Origin: Ornithinibacillus halotolerans
GTDB lineage: Bacteria > Bacillota > Bacilli > Bacillales > Amphibacillaceae
Direction of reading: 5' to 3'
Assembly: GCF_014637405.1 (NCBI RefSeq)
Contig: NZ_BMEY01000004.1
Coordinates: 62,001-126,000 of the forward strand
DNA length: 64,000 bases
Within the stretch, counting starts at the first letter, position 1, and each line of letters begins with the position of its first letter. The notes under the pieces were generated by a model. It was not told the DNA's origin and did no database searches. It was given only the letters and a program-made list of their open reading frames with translations. The position numbers and the translations under genes were made by a program. Below are positions 1-8,685 of this stretch, in pieces.

Positions 1-734
1 TTCCAACCTAGATGGGCTAAAAATTCAACATTACCATCGCCACCTGTAATTGGGGAAAAAGTTAGACCATGAAGTGTAAATCCTTCCGCTTCAGCAAAGG
101 TAAGAATTTTATTTAATACTTCAACATGAATCTTTTTATCTCTCACAATTCCTTTTTTACCGACTTGTTCACGTCCCGCTTCAAATTGAGGCTTGATTAA
201 GGCAACGGTATCACTATTTGCCACTAATAGTTTTTTTAAGACAGGTAAAATTAACTTTAGTGAAATAAAGGAGACATCAATTGATGCAAAGTTAGGAAGT
301 CCATGTTCTAAATTCTCTTCTGTCACATAGCGAAAGTTCGTTCTTTCCATCACAACAACACGAGGATCATTACGGAGCTTCCAATCCAACTGATTATAAC
401 CGACATCAATGGCATAACAACGTGCAGCACCGGATTGTAATGCACAATCAGTAAACCCTCCTGTAGATGATCCTATATCCATCATAATTTTATCACGTAC
501 ATCAACAGAAAACACTTGCAAGGCTTTCTCCAATTTTAATCCACCTCTACCGACATAAGGCATAACTTTTCCTTTTACGGTAAGTGGAATTGTCTCATCT
601 ACTTTCATACCAGGTTTATCTAACCGCTCTTGGTCGGAATAGACTAATCCTGCCATGACAGCCCGTTTCGCTTTTTCTCTTGTTTCTACTAAATTCCGTT
701 CTACAAGTAGAACATCCAGTCTTATTTTACTCAT
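1..734 (-). CDS. tlyA: TlyA family rRNA methyltransferase (partial, 3' end outside window)
   Basis: Reading the minus strand from the ATG at 734 gives an open frame running off the window edge, so no stop is seen. The N-terminus (MSKIRLDVLLVERNL) is an S4-like RNA-binding domain. It is followed by a Rossmann methyltransferase with the SAM loop DIGSSTGGFTDC and the motif ALIKPQFEAGRE. This is the TlyA/FtsJ-like family (YqxC in B. subtilis), annotated as 2'-O-methyltransferases of rRNA or haemolysin-like proteins. It starts 27 bp after ispA ends. In B. subtilis dxs lies between these two genes; here it does not. Confidence 0.93.
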   Translation of the reverse strand, partial: MSKIRLDVLLVERNLVETREKAKRAVMAGLVYSDQERLDKPGMKVDETIPLTVKGKVMPYVGRGGLKLEKALQVFSVDVRDKIMMDIGSSTGGFTDCALQSGAARCYAIDVGYNQLDWKLRNDPRVVVMERTNFRYVTEENLEHGLPNFASIDVSFISLKLILPVLKKLLVANSDTVALIKPQFEAGREQVGKKGIVRDKKIHVEVLNKILTFAEAEGFTLHGLTFSPITGGDGNVEFLAHLGW

Positions 735-761
735 AGTTTTTATCCTTTACCAAACTAAGTT

Positions 762-1646
762 TTAATGGTCTCTTTCACTAATATAATTTGTCAATTGGAG
801 TAATTTATCTGTATCCGCATTTGCTTTTCTCAAATGTTCTAATGCTTTTTCGGTATAATGGTTCTTCATTTCGATGGCACCATCAATCCCAAGTAGTTTC
901 GGGTATGTACTTTTATTATTAGTTTCGTCACTTCCAACCGCTTTACCAAGTTTTGCCTCATCACCTGTAACATCTAAGATATCATCTTGTACTTGGAAGA
1001 TTAATCCTAAATAGTATGCAAAATCTTGCAAATGATTAATTTGCTCTTCTGTAGCATTACCTAAATAAGCACCAGCAGTAACTGCAAACCGTAATAATTC
1101 CCCAGTTTTTAATGCGTGAATTTTTTCTAATTGTTCAAGGTCTACTTGTGTCTTCTCTGCTTCCATATCTAATATTTGTCCTGCAACCATCCCGCTTGGT
1201 CCACTCGCTTTTGACAAATATTGAATTAGATAAACTTTTTCCTTATCGGAGAGTAGTGGGTCTCTACTAATAATTTCAAAGCTATATGTTAATAATGCAT
1301 CTCCTGCTAAAATAGCCGTATCTTCTCCAAAAACTTTATGGTTTGTTAATAATCCTCTTCGATAATCGTCATCATCCATTGCTGGAAGGTCGTCATGAAC
1401 TAAAGAATACGTATGAATCATTTCAAGCGCTACTAATGAACTATATGTCTTTTCCACTTCAGTAGCATACGCTTCATAACTTGCTAATAATAAAATAGGA
1501 CGAATTCTTTTACCGCCAGCTTCCAATGAATAAAGCATAGATTTTTTAAGTTCAGTTGGAATATCAAGCTGTTCAAAGTAAGACTTTACTTTCGAATCAA
1601 ATAATTGTTGATTTGTATTAATATAATCCTTTAAGACCGATTCCAC
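762..1646 (-). CDS. ispA: Farnesyl diphosphate synthase
   Basis: A 294-residue all-alpha trans-prenyltransferase that condenses IPP with DMAPP/GPP to farnesyl diphosphate for undecaprenyl, quinone and haem A synthesis. Both aspartate-rich Mg-diphosphate motifs are present: DDLPAMDDDD (about residue 85) and DDILD (about residue 222). GGKRIRP near the N-terminus is the usual substrate-binding motif. The length is normal for the family. Its start codon overlaps the xseB stop by one base, so it is probably translated as part of the xseA-xseB-ispA operon. Confidence 0.95.
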   Translation of the reverse strand: MESVLKDYINTNQQLFDSKVKSYFEQLDIPTELKKSMLYSLEAGGKRIRPILLLASYEAYATEVEKTYSSLVALEMIHTYSLVHDDLPAMDDDDYRRGLLTNHKVFGEDTAILAGDALLTYSFEIISRDPLLSDKEKVYLIQYLSKASGPSGMVAGQILDMEAEKTQVDLEQLEKIHALKTGELLRFAVTAGAYLGNATEEQINHLQDFAYYLGLIFQVQDDILDVTGDEAKLGKAVGSDETNNKSTYPKLLGIDGAIEMKNHYTEKALEHLRKANADTDKLLQLTNYISERDH

Positions 1647-1882
1647 TATTTCTCCCCCTCTTGCATATCAAATGGAACAAGCTCTCCTTGCTCATTCATA
1701 ATTTGGACCATTTTTTCTTGTATATTAGTGAGTTTATCTCCACAAATTTTGGAAAGGATCATTCCATCCTGGTAATACGCAATTGCTTTTTCTAGTGGAA
1801 CATCCCCTTCTTCTAGTTTGCCAATAATTTCTTCCAATTTCTCCATTGCTTCTTCAAAACTTAAATCTTTAAATCGTTCCAT
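1646..1882 (-). CDS. xseB: Exodeoxyribonuclease VII small subunit
   Basis: A 78-residue helical protein with the family signature LSFEEAMEKLEEII and LEEGDVPLEKAIAYYQDG. Several copies bind the large subunit XseA to form exonuclease VII, which degrades single-stranded DNA. It overlaps xseA by 14 bp and touches ispA, the standard Bacillus arrangement. Confidence 0.96.
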   Translation of the reverse strand: MERFKDLSFEEAMEKLEEIIGKLEEGDVPLEKAIAYYQDGMILSKICGDKLTNIQEKMVQIMNEQGELVPFDMQEGEK

Positions 1883-3224
1883 TTTTGCACTCCTTTACAT
1901 CTAATACTTCACAATTTACAACCCCGTCGTTTAAATTAAGCTCAATCACATCTTTTGGTTCGATTTGCTTACTCGACTTAATAATTTCACCAGTTGAAGT
2001 ATACGGAATAGCAAATCCTCTTTTCATAATCTCTAATGGGTTAAGTAATGTTAATTTATCTAAAGCTCGATTTAATTGTACAGATTGTTTCTCTATTTGC
2101 TGACTCATCAGTTGATTACTTTGTTTCATTAATTGATTTAAACTCCGTACTGCCTCATCTAATCTTTTCTTTGGATGTTGTGTATAAATTCGTGTTTTTA
2201 GGCTTGTATACCGTTCCATCTTATTTCTAACGGTATGTTGAGTGGAGCGCTCTAACCGTTCTTTATATCTATCCAATTCTAACTCTTTTTGTCTAATTAG
2301 TTGCTCTGGATAACGAAAAGCATAAGACTGAATCATTTGATCTAAGCTACTTTGGTGATGCTTAATTGTTAAACTAACTAAACTCGTTAAAGATTGTTTT
2401 TGTTTCGCAATTTTATCTAATAATTCAGCTTGGGAAGGTACAGCCATCTCAGCTGCTCCAGTTGGAGTGGGGGCACGTAGATCAGCAACATAATCACTTA
2501 TAGTTACGTCTGTTTCATGACCAACTGCAGAAATGATAGGGATTTGAGACCGAAAAATTGCATCCGCAACTATTTCCTCATTAAAACTCCATAATTCCTC
2601 AATCGAACCTCCACCACGCCCAAGAATAATTACATCAAACATGCTCATTGCGTTTGCTTGTTCGATTGCTTTCTGAATGGAACGAGCTGCATTCACACCT
2701 TGTACTAATACAGGTAATACTGTTAGTTGAACGACTGGATATCTTCTTTTAATAGTAGTAATTATATCACGAACAGCGGCACCTGTCGGGGATGTAATAA
2801 CTGCGATATGGTCTGGAACTTTTGGTATTTCTTTTTTATAGGACTCTTCAAAATAACCTTGTTTACGTAGCTTTTCTTTTAATTGTTCGAATGCTAAGTA
2901 TAACGAACCGATACCATCTGGTTCCATTTGTTGAATATATAATTGATATTGACCTGTCGCCTCAAACACACTAATTTCTCCACGTACGAGAACTTTCATC
3001 CCATTCTCTGGTCTAAACTTAAGAAAACGGTTATTCCCTGCAAACATAACAGCATTAATTCGAGACTGGTCATCTTTGAGCGTAAGGTACATATGTCCAC
3101 GTGAGTGCAATTTAAAGTTAGATATTTCCCCTTTTAACCAAACATTTCGCAAATGAGGATCGATATCTAATTTTCGCTTAATATATCTTGTAAGAGCTGT
3201 GACTGTTAAATATTTATTAGTCAT
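1869..3224 (-). CDS. xseA: Exodeoxyribonuclease VII large subunit
   Basis: A 451-residue protein. The N-terminal OB fold (about residues 5-105; VWLKGEISNFK) is followed by the catalytic domain (about 130-320) with VITSPTGAAVRDI, ILGRGGGSIEELW and SAVGHETDVTISD, then a long basic coiled-coil and a short C-terminal segment. It cuts single-stranded DNA in both directions together with XseB. The start overlaps the folD stop by 4 bp, indicating coupled translation. Confidence 0.96.
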   Translation of the reverse strand: MTNKYLTVTALTRYIKRKLDIDPHLRNVWLKGEISNFKLHSRGHMYLTLKDDQSRINAVMFAGNNRFLKFRPENGMKVLVRGEISVFEATGQYQLYIQQMEPDGIGSLYLAFEQLKEKLRKQGYFEESYKKEIPKVPDHIAVITSPTGAAVRDIITTIKRRYPVVQLTVLPVLVQGVNAARSIQKAIEQANAMSMFDVIILGRGGGSIEELWSFNEEIVADAIFRSQIPIISAVGHETDVTISDYVADLRAPTPTGAAEMAVPSQAELLDKIAKQKQSLTSLVSLTIKHHQSSLDQMIQSYAFRYPEQLIRQKELELDRYKERLERSTQHTVRNKMERYTSLKTRIYTQHPKKRLDEAVRSLNQLMKQSNQLMSQQIEKQSVQLNRALDKLTLLNPLEIMKRGFAIPYTSTGEIIKSSKQIEPKDVIELNLNDGVVNCEVLDVKECKNGTI

Positions 3225-4072
3225 TTTATCAACCCTTTAGCAGCTTTAATTGTATTATGTAATAGACTTGTTATTGTCATCGGTCCAACTCCTCGTGGTA
3301 CTGGAGTAATATAAGAAGCCTTTTTCATTGCGCTTTGGAAATCAACATCACCTGTTAACGTCCCATCCTCCAATCGATTGATCCCGACGTCTATTACAAC
3401 TGCACCGGATTTAATATATTCTTCATTAATTACATTCGGTCGCCCGACAGCTACAACTAATATATCAGCCTGCTTCGTTAATTCTTTTAAGTTTTTTGTT
3501 CGAGAATGACAATAAGTAACGGTTGCATTTTCATTTAACAATAACTGTCCAACCGGTTTACCGACAATATTACTTCTTCCAATAACTACCGCATGCTTAC
3601 CTTCAATAGAAATATTTTTAGAATGTAGCATCGTTAGTATTCCATAAGGTGTGCACGGTAATAACGTATCTTGGCCTGTCATCATTTTTCCAATATTAAT
3701 TGGATGAAACCCGTCCACATCTTTCCTAGGATCGATTGCTTCGATAATATGAGCAACGGTTATTTGTTTTGGTAATGGGAGTTGAACTAAAATTCCATGT
3801 ACAGCATCTTCGTTGTTTAATTTATCAATTACGTCTAATAGTTCTTCTTCTGAAACTGTTTCAGGAAGTTCGATAATTTCAGAGCTTATGCCTACTTCTT
3901 CTGATGCTCTTTTTTTACCATTTACGTAAGACCTAGATGCTGGGTTATTCCCTACTAAAACAACGGTTAAATGAGGAACTAAATTTTGTTTACGTAACAA
4001 ATCTACTTCCTGCTTCATTTCTTCCTTTAGTTTTGTGGATAATTCTTTTCCATTAATAACCTCAGCTACCAT
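3221..4072 (-). CDS. folD: Bifunctional methylene-THF dehydrogenase / methenyl-THF cyclohydrolase
   Basis: A 283-residue FolD of normal length that interconverts 5,10-methylene-THF and 10-formyl-THF with NADP. The catalytic Tyr-Lys pair lies in SYVNGKKRASEE, and the cofactor fold shows VIGRSNIVGKPV and the C-terminal TPVPRGVGPMT. A strong ribosome site (GGGGAGG) precedes the ATG. It is cotranscribed with nusB upstream and xseA downstream. It supplies one-carbon units alongside the glycine cleavage genes found elsewhere in this window. Confidence 0.96.
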   Translation of the reverse strand: MVAEVINGKELSTKLKEEMKQEVDLLRKQNLVPHLTVVLVGNNPASRSYVNGKKRASEEVGISSEIIELPETVSEEELLDVIDKLNNEDAVHGILVQLPLPKQITVAHIIEAIDPRKDVDGFHPINIGKMMTGQDTLLPCTPYGILTMLHSKNISIEGKHAVVIGRSNIVGKPVGQLLLNENATVTYCHSRTKNLKELTKQADILVVAVGRPNVINEEYIKSGAVVIDVGINRLEDGTLTGDVDFQSAMKKASYITPVPRGVGPMTITSLLHNTIKAAKGLIK

Positions 4073-4087
4073 TCATACCCTCCCCTT

Positions 4088-4471
4088 CTAATCTTTAATA
4101 ATTTTTGAAAGTACTCCATTAACGAATTTCCCTGACTTATCATCGCCATATAGTTTAGCTAAAGTAACAGCTTCATTAATAGACACATTTTCAGGTATAT
4201 CTTCCATATGTTTTATTTCATACGTCGCAATTCGTAATACCGCTTTTTCTACTGCTGCTAATCGGTTAAAGGACCACTTCTCTAGATTGGCTGAAATAAT
4301 TTCATCAATTTCCTGTCTCTTTTCAACAACTCCAGTTACTAATTCTTGAAGGAATTGATCTTTTTCAACTTCTTCTAACCTCTCTTGAATCGTTTCTTCT
4401 ATATCTTCATCAATTAAGTCTAATTGAAATAAAGTTTGAAATGCTTTTTCTCTTGCTTCGTGACGTTTCAT
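4088..4471 (-). CDS. nusB: Transcription antitermination factor NusB
   Basis: A 127-residue all-helical RNA-binding protein that, with S10/NusE, binds boxA of rRNA leaders and prevents premature termination. The N-terminus KRHEAREKAFQTLFQ and C-terminal AVTLAKLYGDDKSGKFVNGVL are typical of NusB. It lies 15 bp before folD and follows a strong hairpin that separates it from yqhY. Confidence 0.95.
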   Translation of the reverse strand: MKRHEAREKAFQTLFQLDLIDEDIEETIQERLEEVEKDQFLQELVTGVVEKRQEIDEIISANLEKWSFNRLAAVEKAVLRIATYEIKHMEDIPENVSINEAVTLAKLYGDDKSGKFVNGVLSKIIKD

Positions 4472-4555
4472 CTACACTACTCCTTTAATAATCTCTTTCA
4501 AATAATATCATGATTATCTTTCTGACGCCACATTCGGAAGTAAATAACAAAGAAA

Positions 4556-4585
4556 GGCCAAAAGGTATCCCATACCCTTTGACCC
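4556..4585 (-). terminator. Hairpin between yqhY and nusB
   Basis: On the minus strand GGTCAAAGGGTAT pairs with ATACCTTTTGGCC (13 bp with two G-U wobbles) around a tight loop, followed by a short T-rich stretch. It lies directly after the yqhY stop. It probably ends or attenuates the accB-accC-yqhY transcript. Confidence 0.65.
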
Positions 4586-4593
4586 CCTATCAA

Positions 4594-4980
4594 TTATTCT
4601 GAATCTTGTTCTTTCTCCATTTGTAGCCCAACGACATGGACATTAACTTCAACAATATCTAATGAAGTCATATTTTTTAATGTTTGTCTAATGTTAGCTT
4701 GGATTTTTTGTGCCACTGATGGAATGGAAACACCATATTCTAAAACGACAAACAAATCAATTACAATTCCATTTTCGGTTAGTTCTACTTTTACACCTTT
4801 ACTATGCGACTTTTTACCAAACTTCTCTACGACGCCAGTAGCAAAGTTCCCACGCATATTAGCAAGGCCTTCTACTTCAGAAGCAGCAATACCAGCAATA
4901 ACTTCAATTACTTCTGGTGCTATTTCTACAGTACCAAGTCCTGTATTCTCTTTCATATTGACTATAGATTGTTCAGCCAT
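4594..4980 (-). CDS. yqhY: Asp23/Gls24 family envelope stress response protein YqhY
   Basis: A 128-residue member of the Asp23 (DUF322) family, with GTVEIAPEVIEVIAGIAASEVEG at the start and a conserved VNVHVVGLQ end. Such proteins are linked to cell-envelope homeostasis. YqhY in B. subtilis is encoded directly after accBC, as here, and has been tied to control of fatty acid synthesis, since its loss selects suppressors in acetyl-CoA carboxylase genes. The location fits that role. Confidence 0.92.
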   Translation of the reverse strand: MAEQSIVNMKENTGLGTVEIAPEVIEVIAGIAASEVEGLANMRGNFATGVVEKFGKKSHSKGVKVELTENGIVIDLFVVLEYGVSIPSVAQKIQANIRQTLKNMTSLDIVEVNVHVVGLQMEKEQDSE

Positions 4981-5019
4981 ATTTTCACTCCTCTATTGTA
5001 ATAATGTAGAATCACCCAT

Positions 5020-6381
5020 CTACTCATTAACCGGTTCTAAAATTGGATTATCTTCCAAGAAGTTCGTATTAAAATCACCTTCAATAAATACTTGATGATC
5101 CATAATTAAACGATGGAAAGGAATAGTTGTATGTACTCCTTCAATCACGAACTCATCTAATGCACGCTTCATTTTTGAAATTGCATCCTCTCGTGTAGAA
5201 CCATACGTAATTAATTTTGCAATCATTGAGTCATAATATGGTGGTATGTTATATCCAGGATATACTGCTGAATCAACTCGTACCCCTAACCCTCCAGGTG
5301 GTAAGTACATATTAATTTTCCCAGGTGATGGCATAAAATTCTTAAATGGGTGCTCAGCATTTATACGGCACTCAATTGCCCAACCGTTAAATTCAATTTC
5401 TTCTTGTTTCACGGATAATACTTCACCATTGGCAACTTTTATTTGCTCTTTAATAAGATCAATACCAGTAACCATCTCTGTTACCGGATGTTCTACTTGA
5501 ATTCTTGTATTCATTTCCATGAAGTAGAATTCTTTAGACTTACGGTCAAAAATAAATTCAATGGTACCAGCCCCAACATAGTTAACAGCTTGGGCTGCTT
5601 TAACTGCCGCTTCTCCCATTTTAGCACGAATTTCCTCATTTAGGGCAGGAGAAGGTGTTTCTTCAATTAATTTTTGTAATCGACGTTGAATTGTACAATC
5701 TCGTTCACCTAAGTGAATGACATTTCCATGTGTATCTGCTAGTACCTGTATTTCCACATGTCTAAAATCTTCAATAAATTTCTCAATATAGACACCTGGA
5801 TTACCAAAAGCAGTTTCAGCTTCTTTTTGAGTAATGCGAATTCCTTTTATTAAATCTTCTTCTGTTCTTGCAACTCGGATTCCTTTTCCGCCACCACCAG
5901 CAGTTGCTTTAATAATGACCGGATAGCCTATTGTATTTGCAATTTCAATAGCTTCTTCTTCACTTTCAATTATACCATCGGATCCAGGCACAATTGGTAC
6001 ATTCGCTTGTTTCATTGTTTCTCTTGCAACGTCTTTAATACCCATTCTTTGAATCGCTTCTGCTGTTGGTCCAACAAATGTAATATTACAAGCTTTACAT
6101 ATTTCAGCAAAGTCAGCATTTTCAGCTAAAAATCCATAACCAGGGTGAATGGCATCTACATCTGTTAATGTTGCGACACTCATGATATTCGTAAAGTTAA
6201 GATAACTGTCCTTACTTAATTTTGGACCGATACAATAAGCCTCATCTGCTAATTGAACATGTAATGATTCGTGATCTGCTTCTGAATATACGGCAACCGT
6301 TTCAATACCCATTTCTTTACAAGCACGAATGATTCGGACAGCTATTTCTCCCCTGTTTGCAACAAGTAGTTTTTTAATCAT
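5020..6381 (-). CDS. accC: Acetyl-CoA carboxylase, biotin carboxylase subunit
   Basis: A 453-residue ATP-grasp enzyme that carboxylates the biotin carried on AccB. It shows the N-terminal [15 protein letters not shown], the glycine-rich ATP loop [13 protein letters not shown], and the catalytic stretch [17 protein letters not shown]. The length matches the family. It is 14 bp after accB and belongs to the same operon, which feeds malonyl-CoA into fatty acid synthesis. Confidence 0.97.
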   Translation of the reverse strand: MIKKLLVANRGEIAVRIIRACKEMGIETVAVYSEADHESLHVQLADEAYCIGPKLSKDSYLNFTNIMSVATLTDVDAIHPGYGFLAENADFAEICKACNITFVGPTAEAIQRMGIKDVARETMKQANVPIVPGSDGIIESEEEAIEIANTIGYPVIIKATAGGGGKGIRVARTEEDLIKGIRITQKEAETAFGNPGVYIEKFIEDFRHVEIQVLADTHGNVIHLGERDCTIQRRLQKLIEETPSPALNEEIRAKMGEAAVKAAQAVNYVGAGTIEFIFDRKSKEFYFMEMNTRIQVEHPVTEMVTGIDLIKEQIKVANGEVLSVKQEEIEFNGWAIECRINAEHPFKNFMPSPGKINMYLPPGGLGVRVDSAVYPGYNIPPYYDSMIAKLITYGSTREDAISKMKRALDEFVIEGVHTTIPFHRLIMDHQVFIEGDFNTNFLEDNPILEPVNE

Positions 6382-6395
6382 ATTAGCACGTCCCC

Positions 6396-6893
6396 TTATT
6401 TTGTTTTCACTCTAAACAATGGTTGCCCGTATTCCACTAGCTCTCCATTTTCCACTAAAATCTCGACAATTTTACCAGATACTTCTGCTTCAATTTCATT
6501 AAATAATTTCATTGCTTCAACGATACAAACTACTGTATCTTTATTCACTTTACTTCCAACCGATACATATGGATCACTCTCTGGATTCGGTGCAGCATAG
6601 AATGTCCCTACCATTGGAGAAGTGATTTCATGGTCAAAATTAACTGTGCTTTCTTTCGCAGTTGGCTCCACCGTTTCTTTCACTTCTTGCTGTACTGGTT
6701 GAGCTGTCGCTTGTGTAGGTTGTACAGCTGTCACTTCTTTTTCCACTTGAACAACTGGCTGTGACTGAACAACAACATTTTCAGCTGCTTTTTTCATAGA
6801 CACTTTTGTCCCATTTGTTTCATACGTAAATTCATTAATTGAAGATTGATCAACAAGTTTTATTATTTCACGAATTTCTTGTACTTTTAGCAT
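6396..6893 (-). CDS. accB: Biotin carboxyl carrier protein of acetyl-CoA carboxylase
   Basis: A 165-residue carrier. The N-terminal helix ([12 protein letters not shown]) is followed by a Gln/Val/Pro/Thr-rich flexible linker (about residues 38-85) and the C-terminal biotinyl domain with the biotinylation motif [12 protein letters not shown]. The ribosome site GGGAG lies 12 bases before the ATG. It is the first gene of accB-accC-yqhY and is preceded by a promoter and a FapR-like palindrome. Confidence 0.96.
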   Translation of the reverse strand: MLKVQEIREIIKLVDQSSINEFTYETNGTKVSMKKAAENVVVQSQPVVQVEKEVTAVQPTQATAQPVQQEVKETVEPTAKESTVNFDHEITSPMVGTFYAAPNPESDPYVSVGSKVNKDTVVCIVEAMKLFNEIEAEVSGKIVEILVENGELVEYGQPLFRVKTK

Positions 6894-6919
6894 AATTAAT
6901 ATAACTCCCTTACCTTGTT

Positions 6920-6936
6920 TTATAGTTAGGTACTAA
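6920..6936 (-). promoter_or_regulatory. Candidate FapR operator upstream of accB
   Basis: The minus strand reads TTAGTACCTAACTATAA. It resembles the FapR operator of Bacillus (TTAGTACCTGATACTAA type): the left half-site and centre match and the right half is degenerate. It lies just downstream of the predicted -10 box, where a repressor would block initiation. FapR senses malonyl-CoA, the product of the enzyme this operon encodes. Binding is an inference from sequence. Confidence 0.5.
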
Positions 6937-6950
6937 TAACTCCTCTTAAC

Positions 6951-6980
6951 ATTTTACGATAAATGTTAGGAAAACATCAA
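6951..6980 (-). promoter_or_regulatory. Candidate sigma-A promoter of accB
   Basis: The minus strand has TTGATG (-35), 18 bases, then TAAAAT (-10), about 60 bases before the accB start. An inverted repeat AAATGTT/AACATTT spans the spacer. Confidence 0.5.
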
Positions 6981-7112
6981 CATTTATTTATATGTTTATG
7001 AGTAAAGCGTTTACACTTTCCCTAATTATACCAATGATATCAAGAGAAGGCGAATATCTAATAGGTTGGATTTAATTGCTTATGACCGGTGCGTTCCTTC
7101 AAATTCATTCAA

Positions 7113-7440
7113 AATAATGGATAGTAGGCTCTCATACGTCATTTTATTACCTAAATCCATTTAAAATGATGGATTGCAAGCTCTCATACGTCATTTCATT
7201 GCTTCAACCCTCGCCAAATGATTGATGGCAGCATCCCATTAATCTTTTCATTACCTAAACCCTCGCTAAATGATGAATAGCAGTATCTCTTACGTCATTT
7301 CATTACCCATACCCTCACCTAATGATGAATGGCAGTATCTCTTACGTCATTTCATTACCCATACCCTCACCTAATGATGAATGGCAGTATCTCATACGTC
7401 ATTTCATTACCCAAATCCACTCAAAATGATGAATGGCAGC
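7113..7440. repeat. Tandem array of a 52-bp hairpin repeat (6 full units plus one partial)
   Basis: Units begin at 7113, 7165, 7217, 7269, 7321, 7373 and 7425, exactly 52 bp apart. Each starts with AATRATG and contains TCATT about 32 bases later, followed by a C-rich linker. Units at 7269, 7321 and 7373 are nearly identical; the outer ones have diverged. The ends of each unit (AATGA/TCATT) can pair, and in the first unit both sides change together (AATAA/TTATT). No coding capacity is seen. The array fills most of the 605-bp gap between accB and spoIIIAH. Confidence 0.9.
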
Positions 7441-7443
7441 CAA

Positions 7444-7474
7444 ACAAAAAACATCAAGCCTGTTAGACTTGATG
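7444..7474 (-). terminator. Terminator after spoIIIAH
   Basis: The minus strand has CATCAAG, a 9-base loop, CTTGATG, then TTTTTT. This ends the eight-gene spoIIIA operon. Confidence 0.85.
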
Positions 7475-7498
7475 CTAGTAACTTATAAATCTATTTAT

Positions 7499-8050
7499 TT
7501 AGCTTTCTGTCATTGGTTGTAAAATTACGTCTACTGTAATATCACCAAACTCGTCACGAACCATTTGCATAATATTGACTACTTCTGTTTTTGAAAGTTC
7601 ATCAGCTTGTACATGTACATGTACAACATCATCTTCTGAACGAACTAATACATCTTGATATTCCGCAGATGCAAGAATGGATTCCTCGATAATTGTTTCT
7701 TTCATTTTCGCTGCATCAATTGCATCCATTTCGTCATAGGCCTGTTTCTTTTCTTCTGCAGAGGCCGTACTGCTTGCTACAATATCTTGTAATCTATCTT
7801 TCTTAATACTTCTTTCATCTTGAACTTCCATGCGCAATACAGTAAATAACTCATTTCCTTCTGGAGTTGAAGGAGTTACATTGACATCCTCATCACCTGT
7901 CGTGGTTTCTGAAGATGCATCCTCATAATTAGCTTCATCACCATTATTAATAAATGCTAGGTCGTCACGATCTTGTGACATATAGTATACACTTAATACA
8001 ATCATTAAACTCAACATTGTTAATAACCAAACCGTTTGTTTTTTCAACAT
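7499..8050 (-). CDS. spoIIIAH: Stage III sporulation protein AH
   Basis: A 183-residue bitopic protein. One N-terminal membrane helix (about residues 7-25) is followed by an acidic linker and a C-terminal ring-building domain (about 75-180; YQDVLVRSEDDVVHVHVQA). In the mother cell it forms a ring that docks with SpoIIQ of the forespore, making the feeding-tube-like channel needed for sigma-G activity. It is the last gene of the spoIIIA operon and is followed by a terminator. Confidence 0.93.
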   Translation of the reverse strand: MLKKQTVWLLTMLSLMIVLSVYYMSQDRDDLAFINNGDEANYEDASSETTTGDEDVNVTPSTPEGNELFTVLRMEVQDERSIKKDRLQDIVASSTASAEEKKQAYDEMDAIDAAKMKETIIEESILASAEYQDVLVRSEDDVVHVHVQADELSKTEVVNIMQMVRDEFGDITVDVILQPMTES

Positions 8051-8064
8051 TATTTCATCCTCCC

Positions 8065-8685
8065 TTAATTTTTAGGCATTACTGATACTCTATGTGTTGG
8101 AACATCAAGCACCCTTGACACTGCTTCTACGACCCATTGTTTTACGGTCGCTTTCTCTACACCTTTTGCTGTTACAAGTACCCCTCTTACTTGGGGTTTT
8201 TTTGTTTGTACTAGCACTGGAGATTCTTTATCTCCTTGTCTAATAATTACTGTTTGTGTTTCTTCTGTACTATCTTCAATTTGTCTTGTTCCGCCATTGC
8301 GGTCATTTTCTTCTGTTTGCTGCTGTCCATGAATGAGATTTTTTTCATACACTTTTACATTCGTAGAGTCTAAATTCACCATTACGGTTACTTCAGAGAC
8401 GCCATTGATATTTTCTAACATACTCTCTAGTTGTTTTTTATAGCTTTGTTCAAGTACCTCTACATCAGACGTTGCCCCGCCTTCATGGGAATTTACTTCT
8501 GTTGACTCAGGTTCTGATTCTAATTCCAACCGTGGTACTTCTTGTCCTAAATCTTGTTGGGATGAGGTAGAAAACATGTTAGAAACTAAGATTACTAATA
8601 AAGCAGCTAGTGCAATAACGATGACATATCCCGTCATTTTAGAGCCGTTTATTTTATTTTTGATATACTCGATAAATTTATTCAA
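8065..8685 (-). CDS. spoIIIAG: Stage III sporulation protein AG
   Basis: One N-terminal membrane helix (GYVIVIALAALLVILVS) is followed by a soluble domain with VTVMVNLDS and KPQVRGVLVTAKG, the fold that assembles into a large ring in the SpoIIIA-SpoIIQ channel. The preferred start is TTG at 8685: it overlaps the spoIIIAF stop (TTGA) and has GGGAGGGAGGGG just upstream. An ATG at 8703 would add six residues but lies on top of that ribosome site. Confidence 0.9.
   Translation of the reverse strand: MNKFIEYIKNKINGSKMTGYVIVIALAALLVILVSNMFSTSSQQDLGQEVPRLELESEPESTEVNSHEGGATSDVEVLEQSYKKQLESMLENINGVSEVTVMVNLDSTNVKVYEKNLIHGQQQTEENDRNGGTRQIEDSTEETQTVIIRQGDKESPVLVQTKKPQVRGVLVTAKGVEKATVKQWVVEAVSRVLDVPTHRVSVMPKN

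Noticed and set aside
7113-7440. CRISPR array
   Set aside because: Units are contiguous 52-bp repeats without unique spacers, and no cas genes are present.
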